From assembly GCA_012932865.1 (NCBI GenBank), contig SAXG01000003.1, positions 124,001-188,000 on the forward strand: DNA of 64,000 bases, in the 5' to 3' direction. The position numbers were made by a program, and so were the translations under genes. Below the pieces are notes generated by a model that did not search any database, was not told where the DNA came from, and saw only the letters and a program-made list of their open reading frames with translations. This document shows positions 25,323-35,359 of the stretch, piece after piece. The first letter of the stretch is position 1; every line of letters begins with the position of its first letter. This DNA is from Amylostereum areolatum (lineage: Eukaryota; Basidiomycota; Agaricomycetes; Russulales; Stereaceae).

Positions 25323-25724
25323 ATGGAAGATTGGCGCTCGCAAGTACAAGAATTCATCCCCATCAGCCACGACGCTATCATCTCCCTCATCAACGAATCT
25401 AAAGACCCTTGGGCCTGGCACAATTGGAAGGTCGCCCTCGGCGTAGAAGAACTTGAAGACTCCATCATAGACATCCACTTCTATCGCCTCAAAATAAGCG
25501 AACAAGGAAACGGAAACCTCTACGTCTACTCCTGCCCATACGTCACCTACCGCTACAAACTCGAGCAACCCCCAAAATCCTTCTACGCGCCCAACGAGAA
25601 AATACCAGTAGACACTCGACACACCCACCGCCTCCCTACACCAGGCAACACCCCCAGCCCCACACCAGAGCCAGAGGTCATCGACCTCACCCAGCCAGAG
25701 GTCATCGACCTCACCCACTTATAA
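25323..25724 (+). CDS. G1 pre-gag ORF with tandem VIDLT motifs
   Basis: 133 residues from ATG 25323 (an upstream in-frame ATG at 25116 would give 202). The product starts MEDWRSQVQEFIPISHDAI and has a folded-looking first 95 residues. It ends in a Pro-rich tail with two copies of EVIDLT (VIDLT codons at 25677-25691 and 25701-25715). The TAA at 25722-25724 is in the same frame as gag: codons run open from 25725 to the gag ATG at 26031 and beyond. G2 has the same layout and the same stop. The function is unknown. Confidence 0.55.
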   Translation: MEDWRSQVQEFIPISHDAIISLINESKDPWAWHNWKVALGVEELEDSIIDIHFYRLKISEQGNGNLYVYSCPYVTYRYKLEQPPKSFYAPNEKIPVDTRHTHRLPTPGNTPSPTPEPEVIDLTQPEVIDLTHL

Positions 25725-26613
25725 ACAATTCCCTCGTTCGGACTCAACGGCTCCGACTCCAGTTCTGACTCCGACACCGACGTTGAGGACGAAAACTGCT
25801 ACATATATCCCCTCCCTCTAGGCTTCACTGAACGAGGAAACGACTTCTTTGTCCAACTCGGAGACACCACTGTCGAAGTCGCCTTTGTAGCAACCCAAAC
25901 AAGTGGCATCAGTTGGTACTTCGCCAACGAAAGCCAAGACGACCTCACTGAAGCCGACTTCAACCTCATCGCCGCCTCCGCCCTACCGCCTGTCACCGAA
26001 GAAGACTTCTCCGACCTCGACGAACCAATCATGGCTGCCCAGTGGATCCGCACCGACCCCCAACCCCCTCTCCCCGCCGAACTTGCCAACTGCACTGAGA
26101 TCGGTGGAACATGGAACATCGTCATCGGCCAAACTGGCTCTCCCATCCAACACATGAATAACGGCACCGACGATGCCTGGCTCATGGAAGTAAATGGCCA
26201 ATGGGTCGCCATCCCTGCCGTGCTTGTTGCCGCCCTCAACCTGCCACCCCCCACCGTCAACGTCACGGCCCCCCCCATCACCGTCAACCCCCCTGCGGTC
26301 ACTATTAGTGCCCCAGCCGCCGCCGCCGCCAGACCCCCCCGAAAGAAAGTCCACGCGAAAACCCCTGAAGGCTTCTCTGGGAAACGAGAGGACTTCAATG
26401 ACTGGATGCGGTCGTGCGAGGAATACATGCGAGCCGCTGAGGATGACCTCGTGACGGACAAGGACAAAGTCCTCTTCATTCTCACCTACATGACGGGGGA
26501 GGCAGCACGCACCTGGAAGGCCGAGTATGAGGATGCACACTTGGCCAATGGAGCCATGGTCGCCTGGGTGGACTTCCACAAAGCACTCAAAGGGGCCTTC
26601 ACCGACGTCAATG

Positions 26614-26931
26614 AGCAGCACCGTGCCGCAGTCGAACTGGATGGGTTCAAACAGACGAAGGGTACCACTGCCCATGAATACTTCGCCAAGTTCGAGCAAC
26701 TTGCAAGGAAGGCAGGATACTCCACGGCGCAGGACCCCATCCACCTCATGCAGCTGCTCAAACACAACGTCTAGCAGCACCGTGCCGCAGTCGAACTGGA
26801 CGGGTTCAAGCAGACGAAGGGTACCACTGCCCATGAATACTTCGCCAAGTTCGAGCAACTCGCAAGAAAGGCAGGATACTCCACGGCGCAGGACCCTATC
26901 CACCTCATGCAGCTGCTCAAACACAACGTCT
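26614..26931 (+). repeat. 159-bp tandem duplication inside G1 gag
   Basis: Copies 26614-26772 and 26773-26931 differ at about five positions. The first matches G2; the second does not. Confidence 0.9.
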
Positions 26932-27436
26932 ACTATCGGACCATCGACTCCATCTACGACAGCGGTCACGTTCCTCAGAAATATGAGGACCTCAAAGAGC
27001 GCATCATCCTGATCGACGGTCTGCGACAGGAACGGGAGGACCTTAAGACCCAGCGCAGTGGACCCGTGCAGAACCAAAAACCCAAAGGACAAGGATCGTC
27101 CAATGGGCAACAAGGGGGGCAGGTCCCATGGCGCCGCGATGGAACTGGCACGGTGCACGGTGGCAAAGGTCAGCCGATGGACGTCAACCGTGTCGACATC
27201 AAGGGGCGATGCTTCCGCTGCGGACAGAATGGCCACCAGGTGCGGGACTGCAGGGTGGACGTGAAGAACATCCGAGACATGTGGGGGAGGGACCGGTACA
27301 CGGAACCACCAAAGCGGGAGGCTCGAGCACAGACGTTCGAGACGCCCACCGCCTGGGCTAGGAGCCTGTCGGCCGAAGATCGGAAAAGCGTGATGGACGC
27401 GCTTCAAGCTCAGCCGAAGGTGGAGGAGAAGAAGGA

Positions 27437-27443
27437 GGGTTTT
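27437..27443 (+). other. G1 gag-pol -1 frameshift heptamer
   Basis: G GGT TTT (zero-frame codons spaced) lies directly before the gag TGA (27444-27446). Pol is open in the -1 frame from this point. This matches the X XXY YYZ rule for -1 ribosomal frameshifting. Confidence 0.7.
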
Positions 27444-30400
27444 TGAGGGGGCTGACGATGTACACGGCATCTGAAGCCCAAGTTTCTGTTTCTCGCTCGT
27501 CTGGTTTTGTGGCGCCTCGGTGGCCTGGTTCTCGTTTACATATGCGCATTGTTGATTCGGACTGTACTACTACGGGGGATATCCCCATTATGACTTCTCT
27601 TACGGACTCTATCGGTACGGGCACGCGTCCCGTTGTTATTTTAGATACTCAGGCTTCGATTTGTGAGCCTTCGGCTTTGGATATGGCTTCGGTTTCGGCT
27701 TCAGTTTTAGATACGGCTTTGGATACGGACTCAGTTTTGGATATGGACCCTGTGAAGTCAGGGACAACGCCGTGCGATGGAAGGGGCACGGCGCCCAAAT
27801 CATGTTATATGGCACCTGGAACGGCTCAATGGACGCTTCGTCGCTTAAGGGAAGACAAACCCGAAAGTGCGATTGCAATCCTTCGCATCTGGACACACCA
27901 CCGACGCCGTGACGAGGCTACTTATGAAGCCATCAAGGAAATAACTGGCATGGGAGACGAGTTAGCATGTCAAGCTCTACTAGAGCTCGCCACTCCTATG
28001 CAGTTCATACGCTCCGCCAGCGCCAAGGAACAAACGGTCATTCCCACACAACTGGTGGTAGATTCCAAACGCATTGTCAAAGCTCTCGCACTCCTGGACA
28101 GTGGTTGCACTGGCTCGTGTATCAACACGAAGTTCGTGCAGGAAAATCACATCCCCACGCGACGGACTGCTCGCCCAATCCCAGTACGAAATGCAGACGG
28201 CACTCTCAACACAGGAGGTCCCATCACGGAATATGTCACACTTCGCCTAAATATTCAAGACCATGAAGAAAACATTGACCTGGCGGTCTCCAATCTAGGA
28301 GATACGGACCTTTTCATTGGACATGAGTGGCTAAAGAAGCACAACCCTCACATCGACTGGAAATCCGGGTCAATTGAATTCGACCGATGCCCTATCAGCT
28401 GCTCTCGTCCCCCTCCCCTCCTCAATATCGATGAGGATGAAGAGGAGGAGGAAGAGCCAGTCCACATGGAAAAGGACGAGCAGCTGTTTGCCTTCGACTG
28501 GGATGGCTACAAAGCGACATACCACATCCGGACCCATGCATCGGACATTGCAATTGAAGAGCATGCTAAGAAAAAGGAACAGACCTTCTCTGAGCGAGTC
28601 CCAATGGCGTACCACAAATTCAAGGACATCTTTGACAAAGACGACTTCGACAAGCTCCCTGAGCGACGCCCATGGGACCACGCCATTGAGCTCACTCCTA
28701 ACTTCAAACCGGTCGATTGCAAAGTTTACCCCCTCACATTGGACGAGCAGAAGCAACTGGACGCCTTTCTGGAAGAGAACCTGAGATCTGGCCGGATCCA
28801 ACCGTCCAAATCACCCATGGCCTCCCCATTCTTCTTCATCAAGAAAAAAGACGGCTCGCTACGTCCTGTGCAGGACTATCGAAAGCTCAATGAGATGACA
28901 ATAAAGAACCGTTACCCGCTCCCGCTCATCCAAGAGTTGGTTGACAAACTTAAAGGAGCACGACACTTTACCAAGCTCGATGTCCGATGGGGGTACAACA
29001 ATGTTCGGATTAAAGAAGGGGACGAGTGGAAAGCTGCATTCCGCACGAACAAAGGTCTCTACGAGCCTACGGTCATGTTCTTTGGACTCACCAACTCCCC
29101 GTCTACGTTCCAAGCCATGATGAATGACCTGTTCAAAGACTTGATCCACCAAGGAGTCGTGGTCGTCTATTTGGACGACATCCTCATCTTCACACATACG
29201 CTAGAAGAACATCGTCGAATAGTCAAGGAGGTCCTTCGGATCCTGCGAGAAAACAAACTCTATCTAAAGCCAGAAAAGTGCGAGTTTGAGAAGGCAGAAA
29301 TTGAATACCTGGGCATGATTGTCGGCGGAGGAAGGGTTCGCATGGATCCAGCAAAGGTCGCGGCAATCACCAATTGGCCAGCCCCCAAAACGAAGAAACA
29401 ACTTCAATCATTTTTGGGCTTTTGCAACTTCTACCGTCGCTTTATCAAGGACTTCAGTAGCATTGCTCACCCAATGACTAAACTCACTGGGAAGACGGAA
29501 TGGGTCTGGAACACCCCACAGCAGGAGGCTTTTGAGGAACTCAAGCGACGTATAACATCGCAGCCAGTTCTAGCAATCCCTACAGACGATGGACAGTTCC
29601 GTGTCGAGGCGGACTCCTCTGACTATGCCACGGGCGCGGTACTTTCGCAACAACAGGACAATGGCAAATGGCACCCGGTCGCCTTCCTCTCAAAGTCCCT
29701 CAGCGAAGCTGAGAGGAACTATGAGATTTATGACAAGGAATTACTGGCTATCATGACGGCGCTAGAGAAATGGAGACAATACCTCATGGGGGCACGACAG
29801 GAGTTTGAAATCTGGTCGGATCATCGCAATCTCACGTACTTCCGCAAGGCGCAGAAGCTAAATCGGAGACAAGCACGATGGTTAACGGAGCTACAAGAGT
29901 ATCATTGTACGCTACTCCACAAGCCTGGCAAAACAATGGGTAAACCCGATGCTATTTCCCGACTAGCGGGCCTTGAGAAGGGGGAGAAAGACAATGAAAA
30001 CATTGTCCTCCTGAAACCAGAACTCTTTCGCGCCCTCAACCATGCAGGAATTATAACCAATGGACCTGACAATGTCTTCATTGAGCGGATTCAGGAGGCT
30101 ACCTTACTCCGAGACCATGCAGTAGAACGCGCCTTAGCACTCAAAGTGAAGGGATGGCTGGAACACGCAGATGGAACGATCACTTGGCAACACAGACTCT
30201 ATGTCCCAAGAGACAAAGGACTCCGTGCAGACATCATCCAAGCTCATCATGACGGCCCGCTTGTCGGTCACCCAGGACGATACAAGACCCATGAGCTCAT
30301 CACGCGCAACTACTGGTGGCCTGCCATTAGAGACGATGTCCGGAAATATGTTGAAGGATGTGAGACCTGCCAACGTACCAAGATTAGACATGATCGCATT

Positions 30401-31618
30401 GCCGCTCCACTCCACCCACATGACCCGCCACAAGCGCCTTGGGAGCATGTCTCCATCGACTTTGTCATGCCGCTCCCAGTCTCGGATGGAAAAGACGCCA
30501 TCTGCAATGTGAACTGCATGGGTACCAAGCAGGTTGTATTCTGGGCCACGACCAAAGACCTAACGGAGGACGAACTCGCCTTCGAGTACCTACGCGAGGT
30601 GGTCCCCCATCATGGAATTCCTAGAAAGATCGTCAGCGACCGTGGCAGCGTGTTTGTCTCCAAATTCACCACAGCATTGTTCCAACTGTTAGGCATTGAA
30701 GGGAACCCGTCCACGGCGTATCACCCTCAGACGGACGGACAGACCGAACGCTCCAACATGACCATGGAAAACTACCTTCGCATCTTCGTCAATCAACGAC
30801 AGGACAATTGGACACGTTACCTCCCACTTGCCATGACTGCACTCAACAACATGATCCATAGTTCGATTGGGATGTCTCCCAACTTTGCCAACTATGGTCG
30901 GGAACTCTACCTGGGGACAAACCCTCGACGTGAGACAGACAACCCATCGGCGAACGAGTTTGCACAACGCATGCGAGACATCTATGAGGAAGCCCGCTCT
31001 GCGCTAAAGGCAGCACAGGACGATCAAAAGCGCTTTTACGATCGCAAGAAGGACGAACCAATAGATTACAAAATTGGCGACTTCGTCTGGCTGGAAGCCA
31101 AGACCAGAGATGGCCAAACCGTAATCAAAACGGCACGTCCTATGCAAAAGCTAGATGACAAGCGCTTTGGTCCTTTCGAAATCCTGGAAAAAGTCGGAGC
31201 ATCGGCTTACAAGCTTCGCCTCCCTACATCCTGGTCACGAAAACATCCGGTCTTCAACGAGTCCCTCCTATCTCCACACAACGGTCCCGCCTTTGACAAT
31301 CAGAAAGCACCTACACCTCCACCGCCAGAGTTAGTCCAAGGAGAGGAAGTCTATGAGGTCGAAAAGATTATAGACTCTAAGAAGGTTGGTCGCGGCTTCA
31401 AGTACCTCGTCAAATGGAAAGACTACCCAGACAATGACAATACTTGGGAGCCTCTCACCAATCTCCAGAATGCCAAGAAACGCATTGACGACTTCCACCG
31501 TGAACATCCAGGTGCCCCGAAACCTGCACGCCTTAATCGTTGGAAACTCCTGTCGGAGGAAGAAACTGGATCTGATTACGACGAGGACGTCGAATCTAAG
31601 GAAGGGGTGATGTCATGA
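27443..31618 (+). CDS. pol: G1 Pol polyprotein (protease, RT, RNase H, integrase, chromodomain)
   Basis: 1,391 codons in the -1 frame to gag, uninterrupted. Domains in order: aspartic protease LLDSGCTGSC (about residue 217); reverse transcriptase with FFIKKKDGSLRPVQDYRKLN and the catalytic VYLDDILIF (about 574); RNase H VEADSSDYATGAVLSQ (about 722) and the connecting region; integrase with the HHCC zinc site (HHDGPLVGH to CETCQRTK, about 934-975) and the DDE core (SIDFVMPLP, VSDRGSVF, and the Glu in the TERSNMTMENY region); and a C-terminal chromodomain (EVEKIIDSKKVGRGFKYLVKW, about 1302-1350). The chromodomain reads KWKDYPD where G2 and the other elements have a Gly (KWKGYPD or KWVGYPD). The TGA lies seven bases inside the 3' LTR. 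Confidence 0.93.
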   Translation: MRGLTMYTASEAQVSVSRSSGFVAPRWPGSRLHMRIVDSDCTTTGDIPIMTSLTDSIGTGTRPVVILDTQASICEPSALDMASVSASVLDTALDTDSVLDMDPVKSGTTPCDGRGTAPKSCYMAPGTAQWTLRRLREDKPESAIAILRIWTHHRRRDEATYEAIKEITGMGDELACQALLELATPMQFIRSASAKEQTVIPTQLVVDSKRIVKALALLDSGCTGSCINTKFVQENHIPTRRTARPIPVRNADGTLNTGGPITEYVTLRLNIQDHEENIDLAVSNLGDTDLFIGHEWLKKHNPHIDWKSGSIEFDRCPISCSRPPPLLNIDEDEEEEEEPVHMEKDEQLFAFDWDGYKATYHIRTHASDIAIEEHAKKKEQTFSERVPMAYHKFKDIFDKDDFDKLPERRPWDHAIELTPNFKPVDCKVYPLTLDEQKQLDAFLEENLRSGRIQPSKSPMASPFFFIKKKDGSLRPVQDYRKLNEMTIKNRYPLPLIQELVDKLKGARHFTKLDVRWGYNNVRIKEGDEWKAAFRTNKGLYEPTVMFFGLTNSPSTFQAMMNDLFKDLIHQGVVVVYLDDILIFTHTLEEHRRIVKEVLRILRENKLYLKPEKCEFEKAEIEYLGMIVGGGRVRMDPAKVAAITNWPAPKTKKQLQSFLGFCNFYRRFIKDFSSIAHPMTKLTGKTEWVWNTPQQEAFEELKRRITSQPVLAIPTDDGQFRVEADSSDYATGAVLSQQQDNGKWHPVAFLSKSLSEAERNYEIYDKELLAIMTALEKWRQYLMGARQEFEIWSDHRNLTYFRKAQKLNRRQARWLTELQEYHCTLLHKPGKTMGKPDAISRLAGLEKGEKDNENIVLLKPELFRALNHAGIITNGPDNVFIERIQEATLLRDHAVERALALKVKGWLEHADGTITWQHRLYVPRDKGLRADIIQAHHDGPLVGHPGRYKTHELITRNYWWPAIRDDVRKYVEGCETCQRTKIRHDRIAAPLHPHDPPQAPWEHVSIDFVMPLPVSDGKDAICNVNCMGTKQVVFWATTKDLTEDELAFEYLREVVPHHGIPRKIVSDRGSVFVSKFTTALFQLLGIEGNPSTAYHPQTDGQTERSNMTMENYLRIFVNQRQDNWTRYLPLAMTALNNMIHSSIGMSPNFANYGRELYLGTNPRRETDNPSANEFAQRMRDIYEEARSALKAAQDDQKRFYDRKKDEPIDYKIGDFVWLEAKTRDGQTVIKTARPMQKLDDKRFGPFEILEKVGASAYKLRLPTSWSRKHPVFNESLLSPHNGPAFDNQKAPTPPPPELVQGEEVYEVEKIIDSKKVGRGFKYLVKWKDYPDNDNTWEPLTNLQNAKKRIDDFHREHPGAPKPARLNRWKLLSEEETGSDYDEDVESKEGVMS

Positions 31619-32067
31619 ACGGTCTATAATTTTCTTTTTACTTTACATCGGTTACACGCTTTAGGACTTATCGACTTATCACCGGTCCGGCTCCACCTTG
31701 GCCCGGACCCGGCTCATCTATATCCCGCCCGGACCCACGTGACTCATCTCGGTCCGGGTCTGACTCCTTTCTCTTGACTCATGCTGTACGATACTGACTC
31801 ATGCTGTGCTCTTTTACATACGACTGCTTACTTATACTTGGTCTGCTTACTGATCGCCGTGTATTGGTTGCTTACCTAAGTCTCTCTCCTCTTGTGTATA
31901 TAAGGCTCGCTCTCGCTGTACATATTCCTTATCTCGAGCTAGTCAATTCTACCGACTTTGCTTGCTTTCCCTTGTCTGTCGCCGTGTCCGATCGGCTCCC
32001 CTCTGTCGTCCTCTTCCTCTGTCAGCTTTGTCGTAACTTGGTGCTGTCGCACTAGTCGTTGCTGACA
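31611..32067 (+). repeat. G1 3' LTR (divergent end)
   Basis: 457 bp. Its first three quarters match the 5' LTR, but the last ~100 bp (from about 31,970) carry a cluster of about nine changes, including a one-base deletion. It is preceded by a short purine tract (AAGGAAGGGGTGA), the likely plus-strand primer site. Confidence 0.9.
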
Positions 32068-32072
32068 TTCGG
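32068..32072. repeat. Target-site duplication of G1, right copy
   Basis: TTCGG, matching 24389-24393. Confidence 0.9.
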
Positions 32073-35000
32073 GGGGAGGGGGGGGAGGCTCAATTGGGGC
32101 TACCTTGGCAAAAGCGCGCGTAGCGCCAACGAACTTCGCGAGGGCCGACAGACCCGTTTGAGTGCCTAGGATGAAAGGAGTGGATAGGGTGCGCGAGGCG
32201 GTGCGAAGGTGGTGTCTTTGATCTTTGAAGAGAGGGCAATCGGCAAGGATGTGGTCTCGGGTTTGGACGGCAGCGTTGCCGCACGGGCATGCAGGGGATT
32301 CAGTGGGTACAAAGCGGGCGTAATAATCACCACGGAAGCCATGGCCAAGGATGGTTTGTATGATGCGGGTATGGACGTCGCGGGGGCCGTCAAAGTTGCG
32401 GTGGAAGGGGGAAAGGTTTGTGGAGGGAGGATGTCGGAGGGCGACTGACGCGAGGTTGTGGTGAGGGCGTGCTGCCCAATCAGATCGCCAGGTTTTCAGC
32501 GCTCGGGACTTCGCCTTTGCGCGTGCCCAGGAGATGGTGGAGTGGATGAGGGGCGTACCGTAGACACCCTCCTTCGCGATTGTGTCTGCCCGCTCGTTCC
32601 CAACAATGCCTTTATGTCCCGGGACCCATGCAACCTCAACCACCAGTGTCTCCGAGGCATTGAGAAGGGTGTCGATGTGTCGGCGGAAAAGGATGGATGC
32701 GGCTTGCGCAGGATGGTCGGCTGTGTCGGTAATGGAGGTGACGGCGGCTTGATTGTCGGATAGGAAGAGGACGTGAGGTGTGGGTGTCGTGCGAGGAGGT
32801 TCACGGCTGCAGCGGCGCTGCCTGAAAGGGCAAGCATCTCTGCATCGTAGATTCCCGCGCGTCGCCCGAGTCCCCAGCGCCCAGCTCGGACCTCATTTGC
32901 ACCGAGGTATGCGACGTAGCCCACACCCGTGCGGCGATGCCCATTTGCACTCCGTCGGGAGCCATCCGTGTAGATGGCAAGGACCGTCTCGTCTCGGGAG
33001 ATGTTCCCAAGCCGCACCTTGAGTCTATTGGCATATTCGTTACGTTCGTGCCGGGTAGCCCTTGGATTAGGGATTGTGGTGAGTAGTCTTTGCCCCCACG
33101 TGTGACGACGGGACCAGGGAGGAGTATAGTACGGAGAGAGGCGTTCGGATTTGGGATGTGTAAGTGTAGCTAAGTGGTGAATAATGGTAGGGGGATTTTT
33201 AGAATTATTATGGATAAAAAGCGGAATAGGAACGTCAGGGGAGTGCTCTTCCCAGGAAGGGGGGGTGCGTGCAAGAACCTGAGAGGTGGATGGAAGGGTG
33301 CGGAAACGGATGGCGGCGTTGGTCGATAGCCGTTGGAGTAATTGCGGAATAGGGAGAATGGCACCTATATGGTGCATCTCGGCAGACGGTGTGGTGCGGA
33401 AAGCACCAAGGAGCCAGCGGAGGCCCGCATTTTGAGCGCACTCCAGCGGCTTGATGAGGCTTTTCTGTTTTTTGCCTGTGTACCATACCGGGGACGCGAA
33501 CGTCAACACCGGGAGTACCACGGTCTTGTAGAGAAGCCGGGCATTGACTACATTGAGGCCGCGTATTGTGTTGGCGAGTATGCGTAGCCCCGCAACCGTC
33601 GATAGGGCGCGCGTGGCCATTGTCTTGATGTGAGACTTGAAGGAAAGTTTCCTGTCAAAGTATACACCGAGCCATCGCATGACGACAGCTGGACGCACCG
33701 TACATGCAGGTGAGCCGGGTGGGAGGATATTAATGAATGGGTCATTGGCTGGGTTTGCCTTAGACCGGGTGAAATGGATGAGTTCCGTCTTGCTTGCATC
33801 AACATCGAGCCCGAGGGCACGGAGCCGGTCAACCACGGTATTGAACACGGCCGACAATCTGGCTATGTTTCCTTCGAGTGTGCTGGAAGCGGCCAGTAGG
33901 AGCACGTCATCCACATAAGCTTTGAGGTCTGTGTTTGCGTGATTGTCAATGGAGGAGAGGAGAGAGAATGTGTATATGGTGGAGAGGATAGGAGAGAGGG
34001 GGGAGCCTTGAGGGATGCCTACACCGGCGATGGGGATGGGATTGCTGAGCTGGCCGTCGATACGGATAATGACCTGTCGATCTGTCAGGAAGGATCGGGT
34101 CCAGTTGACGACCTCGGGCGCGAAACCGAGGATCTCCATTGTGCGAACGAGTCGCGCATGATTGACATTGTTAAAATAGCCCTTGATGTCAATCGCTAGC
34201 GCGGACGCAACGAGGCCATTTTTCCATGCTGCCTGGATATCGTGCGTGAGCGAGAGACACGCATCAATCACTGATGATTTGTCTCGGCCTCCAAATTGGT
34301 TGGTGGGGACGAGCTTGAACTTTCCGACCTCGTAAGTAATTCGTCGTGCCATGACCTTCTCGAGGAGCTTGCTGAGGCATTCGAGCAACGCGATGGGGCG
34401 ATAGGATCTAGGATCAGACATATCAGTTTTGCGCGGCTTCGCTACAACTGCTATCACGGCAGTTTTTAGCCTGTGCGGATGGGTGCCGAGGCGGAGGCAA
34501 GCGTTGAAGAGCTCAACGAAGAATTCGGGTGTTTCGTCGAAGGCCCACTTGATGAGGCGCCATGTTACACCGGATTCACCGGGGGCTGTCACATTAGATG
34601 TGTCGCGCAGTGCGTCGCGGACTTCTTCAAGGGTAAGGGGAACAAAAACACGTACTGGGCGGGGTGGTGGGTCATCTGGCTGATCAACCTCCACATGAGG
34701 TGCATTGTCGGGGAAGAACGACGCTGCAAAAACCTGGCTCTGCACCTCGGGTTCAGTGACAAGTCCTTGGGGTGACCGAGTCGGGGGAATGCGCTTGTTG
34801 CGCTTTCCGCTCGCCCATCGGCACAGTCCCCATACTTCCATTCGTGCGGTTTTGTTGATTATGTCCGTTGCCCAGTTCCTTTTGGCCGAGCGTACTGCAG
34901 CACGGAAGTGAGCGTGTGCCCGATGGCGTGCATCTGGTACCGTGGCGTATCGTACTTCGTGCAAGGCTTGATCGCAATCGTCATTCCACCACTTTGCACG

Positions 35001-35354
35001 CACTAGAGGGCGGCGCGCGTGGGCGGGCATTACCTCGGCAGTTGCGGCAAGAAATGCGTCCAGGAGAGCCACTGCGCCTCGATTCGTGTCGTCGGCTGTT
35101 ACATATTGTTGAGGAGGAGGTTCAGCACGAACACTCGCGAGGTATGAGTCTTGCCACTCCTTTTTCTTCGATGGGTCAATACGACGTCCGGGTTCGGGCA
35201 ACGGTTCCTCCGCTGCAGCAAAATCTGGCGGGCATATGGACCAAGTGATGCCATTGTGGTCTGACCCAAAGGCCATCTCCTCTTGACAGGTCCATTCGCG
35301 AACGAAGTCGACATCTGCAGCGGCAAAATTGACAAGGGTGAGATCTATAATAGA

Positions 35355-35359
35355 ATCAG
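35355..35359. repeat. Target-site duplication of H, left copy
   Basis: ATCAG, repeated at 60317-60321. Confidence 0.9.

Larger units (their letters stand above)
26031..27446 (+). pseudogene. G1 gag, interrupted by a tandem duplication
   Basis: From ATG 26031 the frame encodes a Pro/Ala-rich N-terminus, then a Ty3-type Gag core (TPEGFSGKREDFNDWMRSCEEY, TYMTGEAARTWKAEYE, KALKGAFTDVNEQHRAAVELDGF). A 159-bp segment (26614-26772) is repeated in tandem at 26773-26931. The join makes a TAG at 26772-26774, so Gag is cut at 247 residues, before the zinc knuckle CFRCGQNGHQVRDC. Without the extra copy the frame would run to TGA 27446, as in G2. A canonical -1 slippery heptamer precedes that stop. Confidence 0.85.
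24394..32067 (+). mobile_element. Ty3/gypsy chromovirus-type LTR retrotransposon G1
   Basis: 7,674 bp, bounded by LTRs that start TGTCA and end TGACA and by a 5-bp target duplication. It lies opposite to the LINE it entered. Inside are a pre-gag ORF, gag (broken by a 159-bp tandem duplication) and an intact 1,391-codon pol. The length difference from G2 (158 bp) is fully explained by that duplication and a one-base deletion in the 3' LTR. Confidence 0.93.
32068..35359 (-). pseudogene. LINE ORF2, part 2: reverse transcriptase and RNase H, with a frameshift
   Basis: Continues from 35354 with the end of the endonuclease (SIIDLTLVN, FGSDHNGITW), then the reverse transcriptase: PRSYRPIALL, a GGRDKSSVIDACL segment, ALAIDIKGYFN, GIPQGSPLSPIL, and the catalytic YVDDVLLLA at about 33917-33906. 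RNase H follows (AIYTDGSRR, IYDAEMLAL, then LFLSDNQAA and WVPGHKGIVGNERAD). Near 32,778-32,788 the frame slips between ARHP and HVLFLSDNQ. The total ORF2 length is 3,935 nt, one short of 1,312 codons, consistent with a single deleted base. A C-terminal Cys-rich segment (CPCGNAAVQTRDHILADCP) follows. The frame then meets the 3' LTR of G1 at 32067. Confidence 0.85.

Noticed and set aside
25191..25718. Minus-strand 175-codon frame opposite the G1 pre-gag ORF
   Set aside because: Shadow of the plus frame, Val/Gly/Asp-rich without motifs.
25983..27470. A 495-codon open frame on the minus strand opposite G1 gag (and a 442-codon one opposite G2 gag)
   Set aside because: It is antisense to a well-supported gag, has no recognisable domain, and follows from the codon bias of the plus frame.
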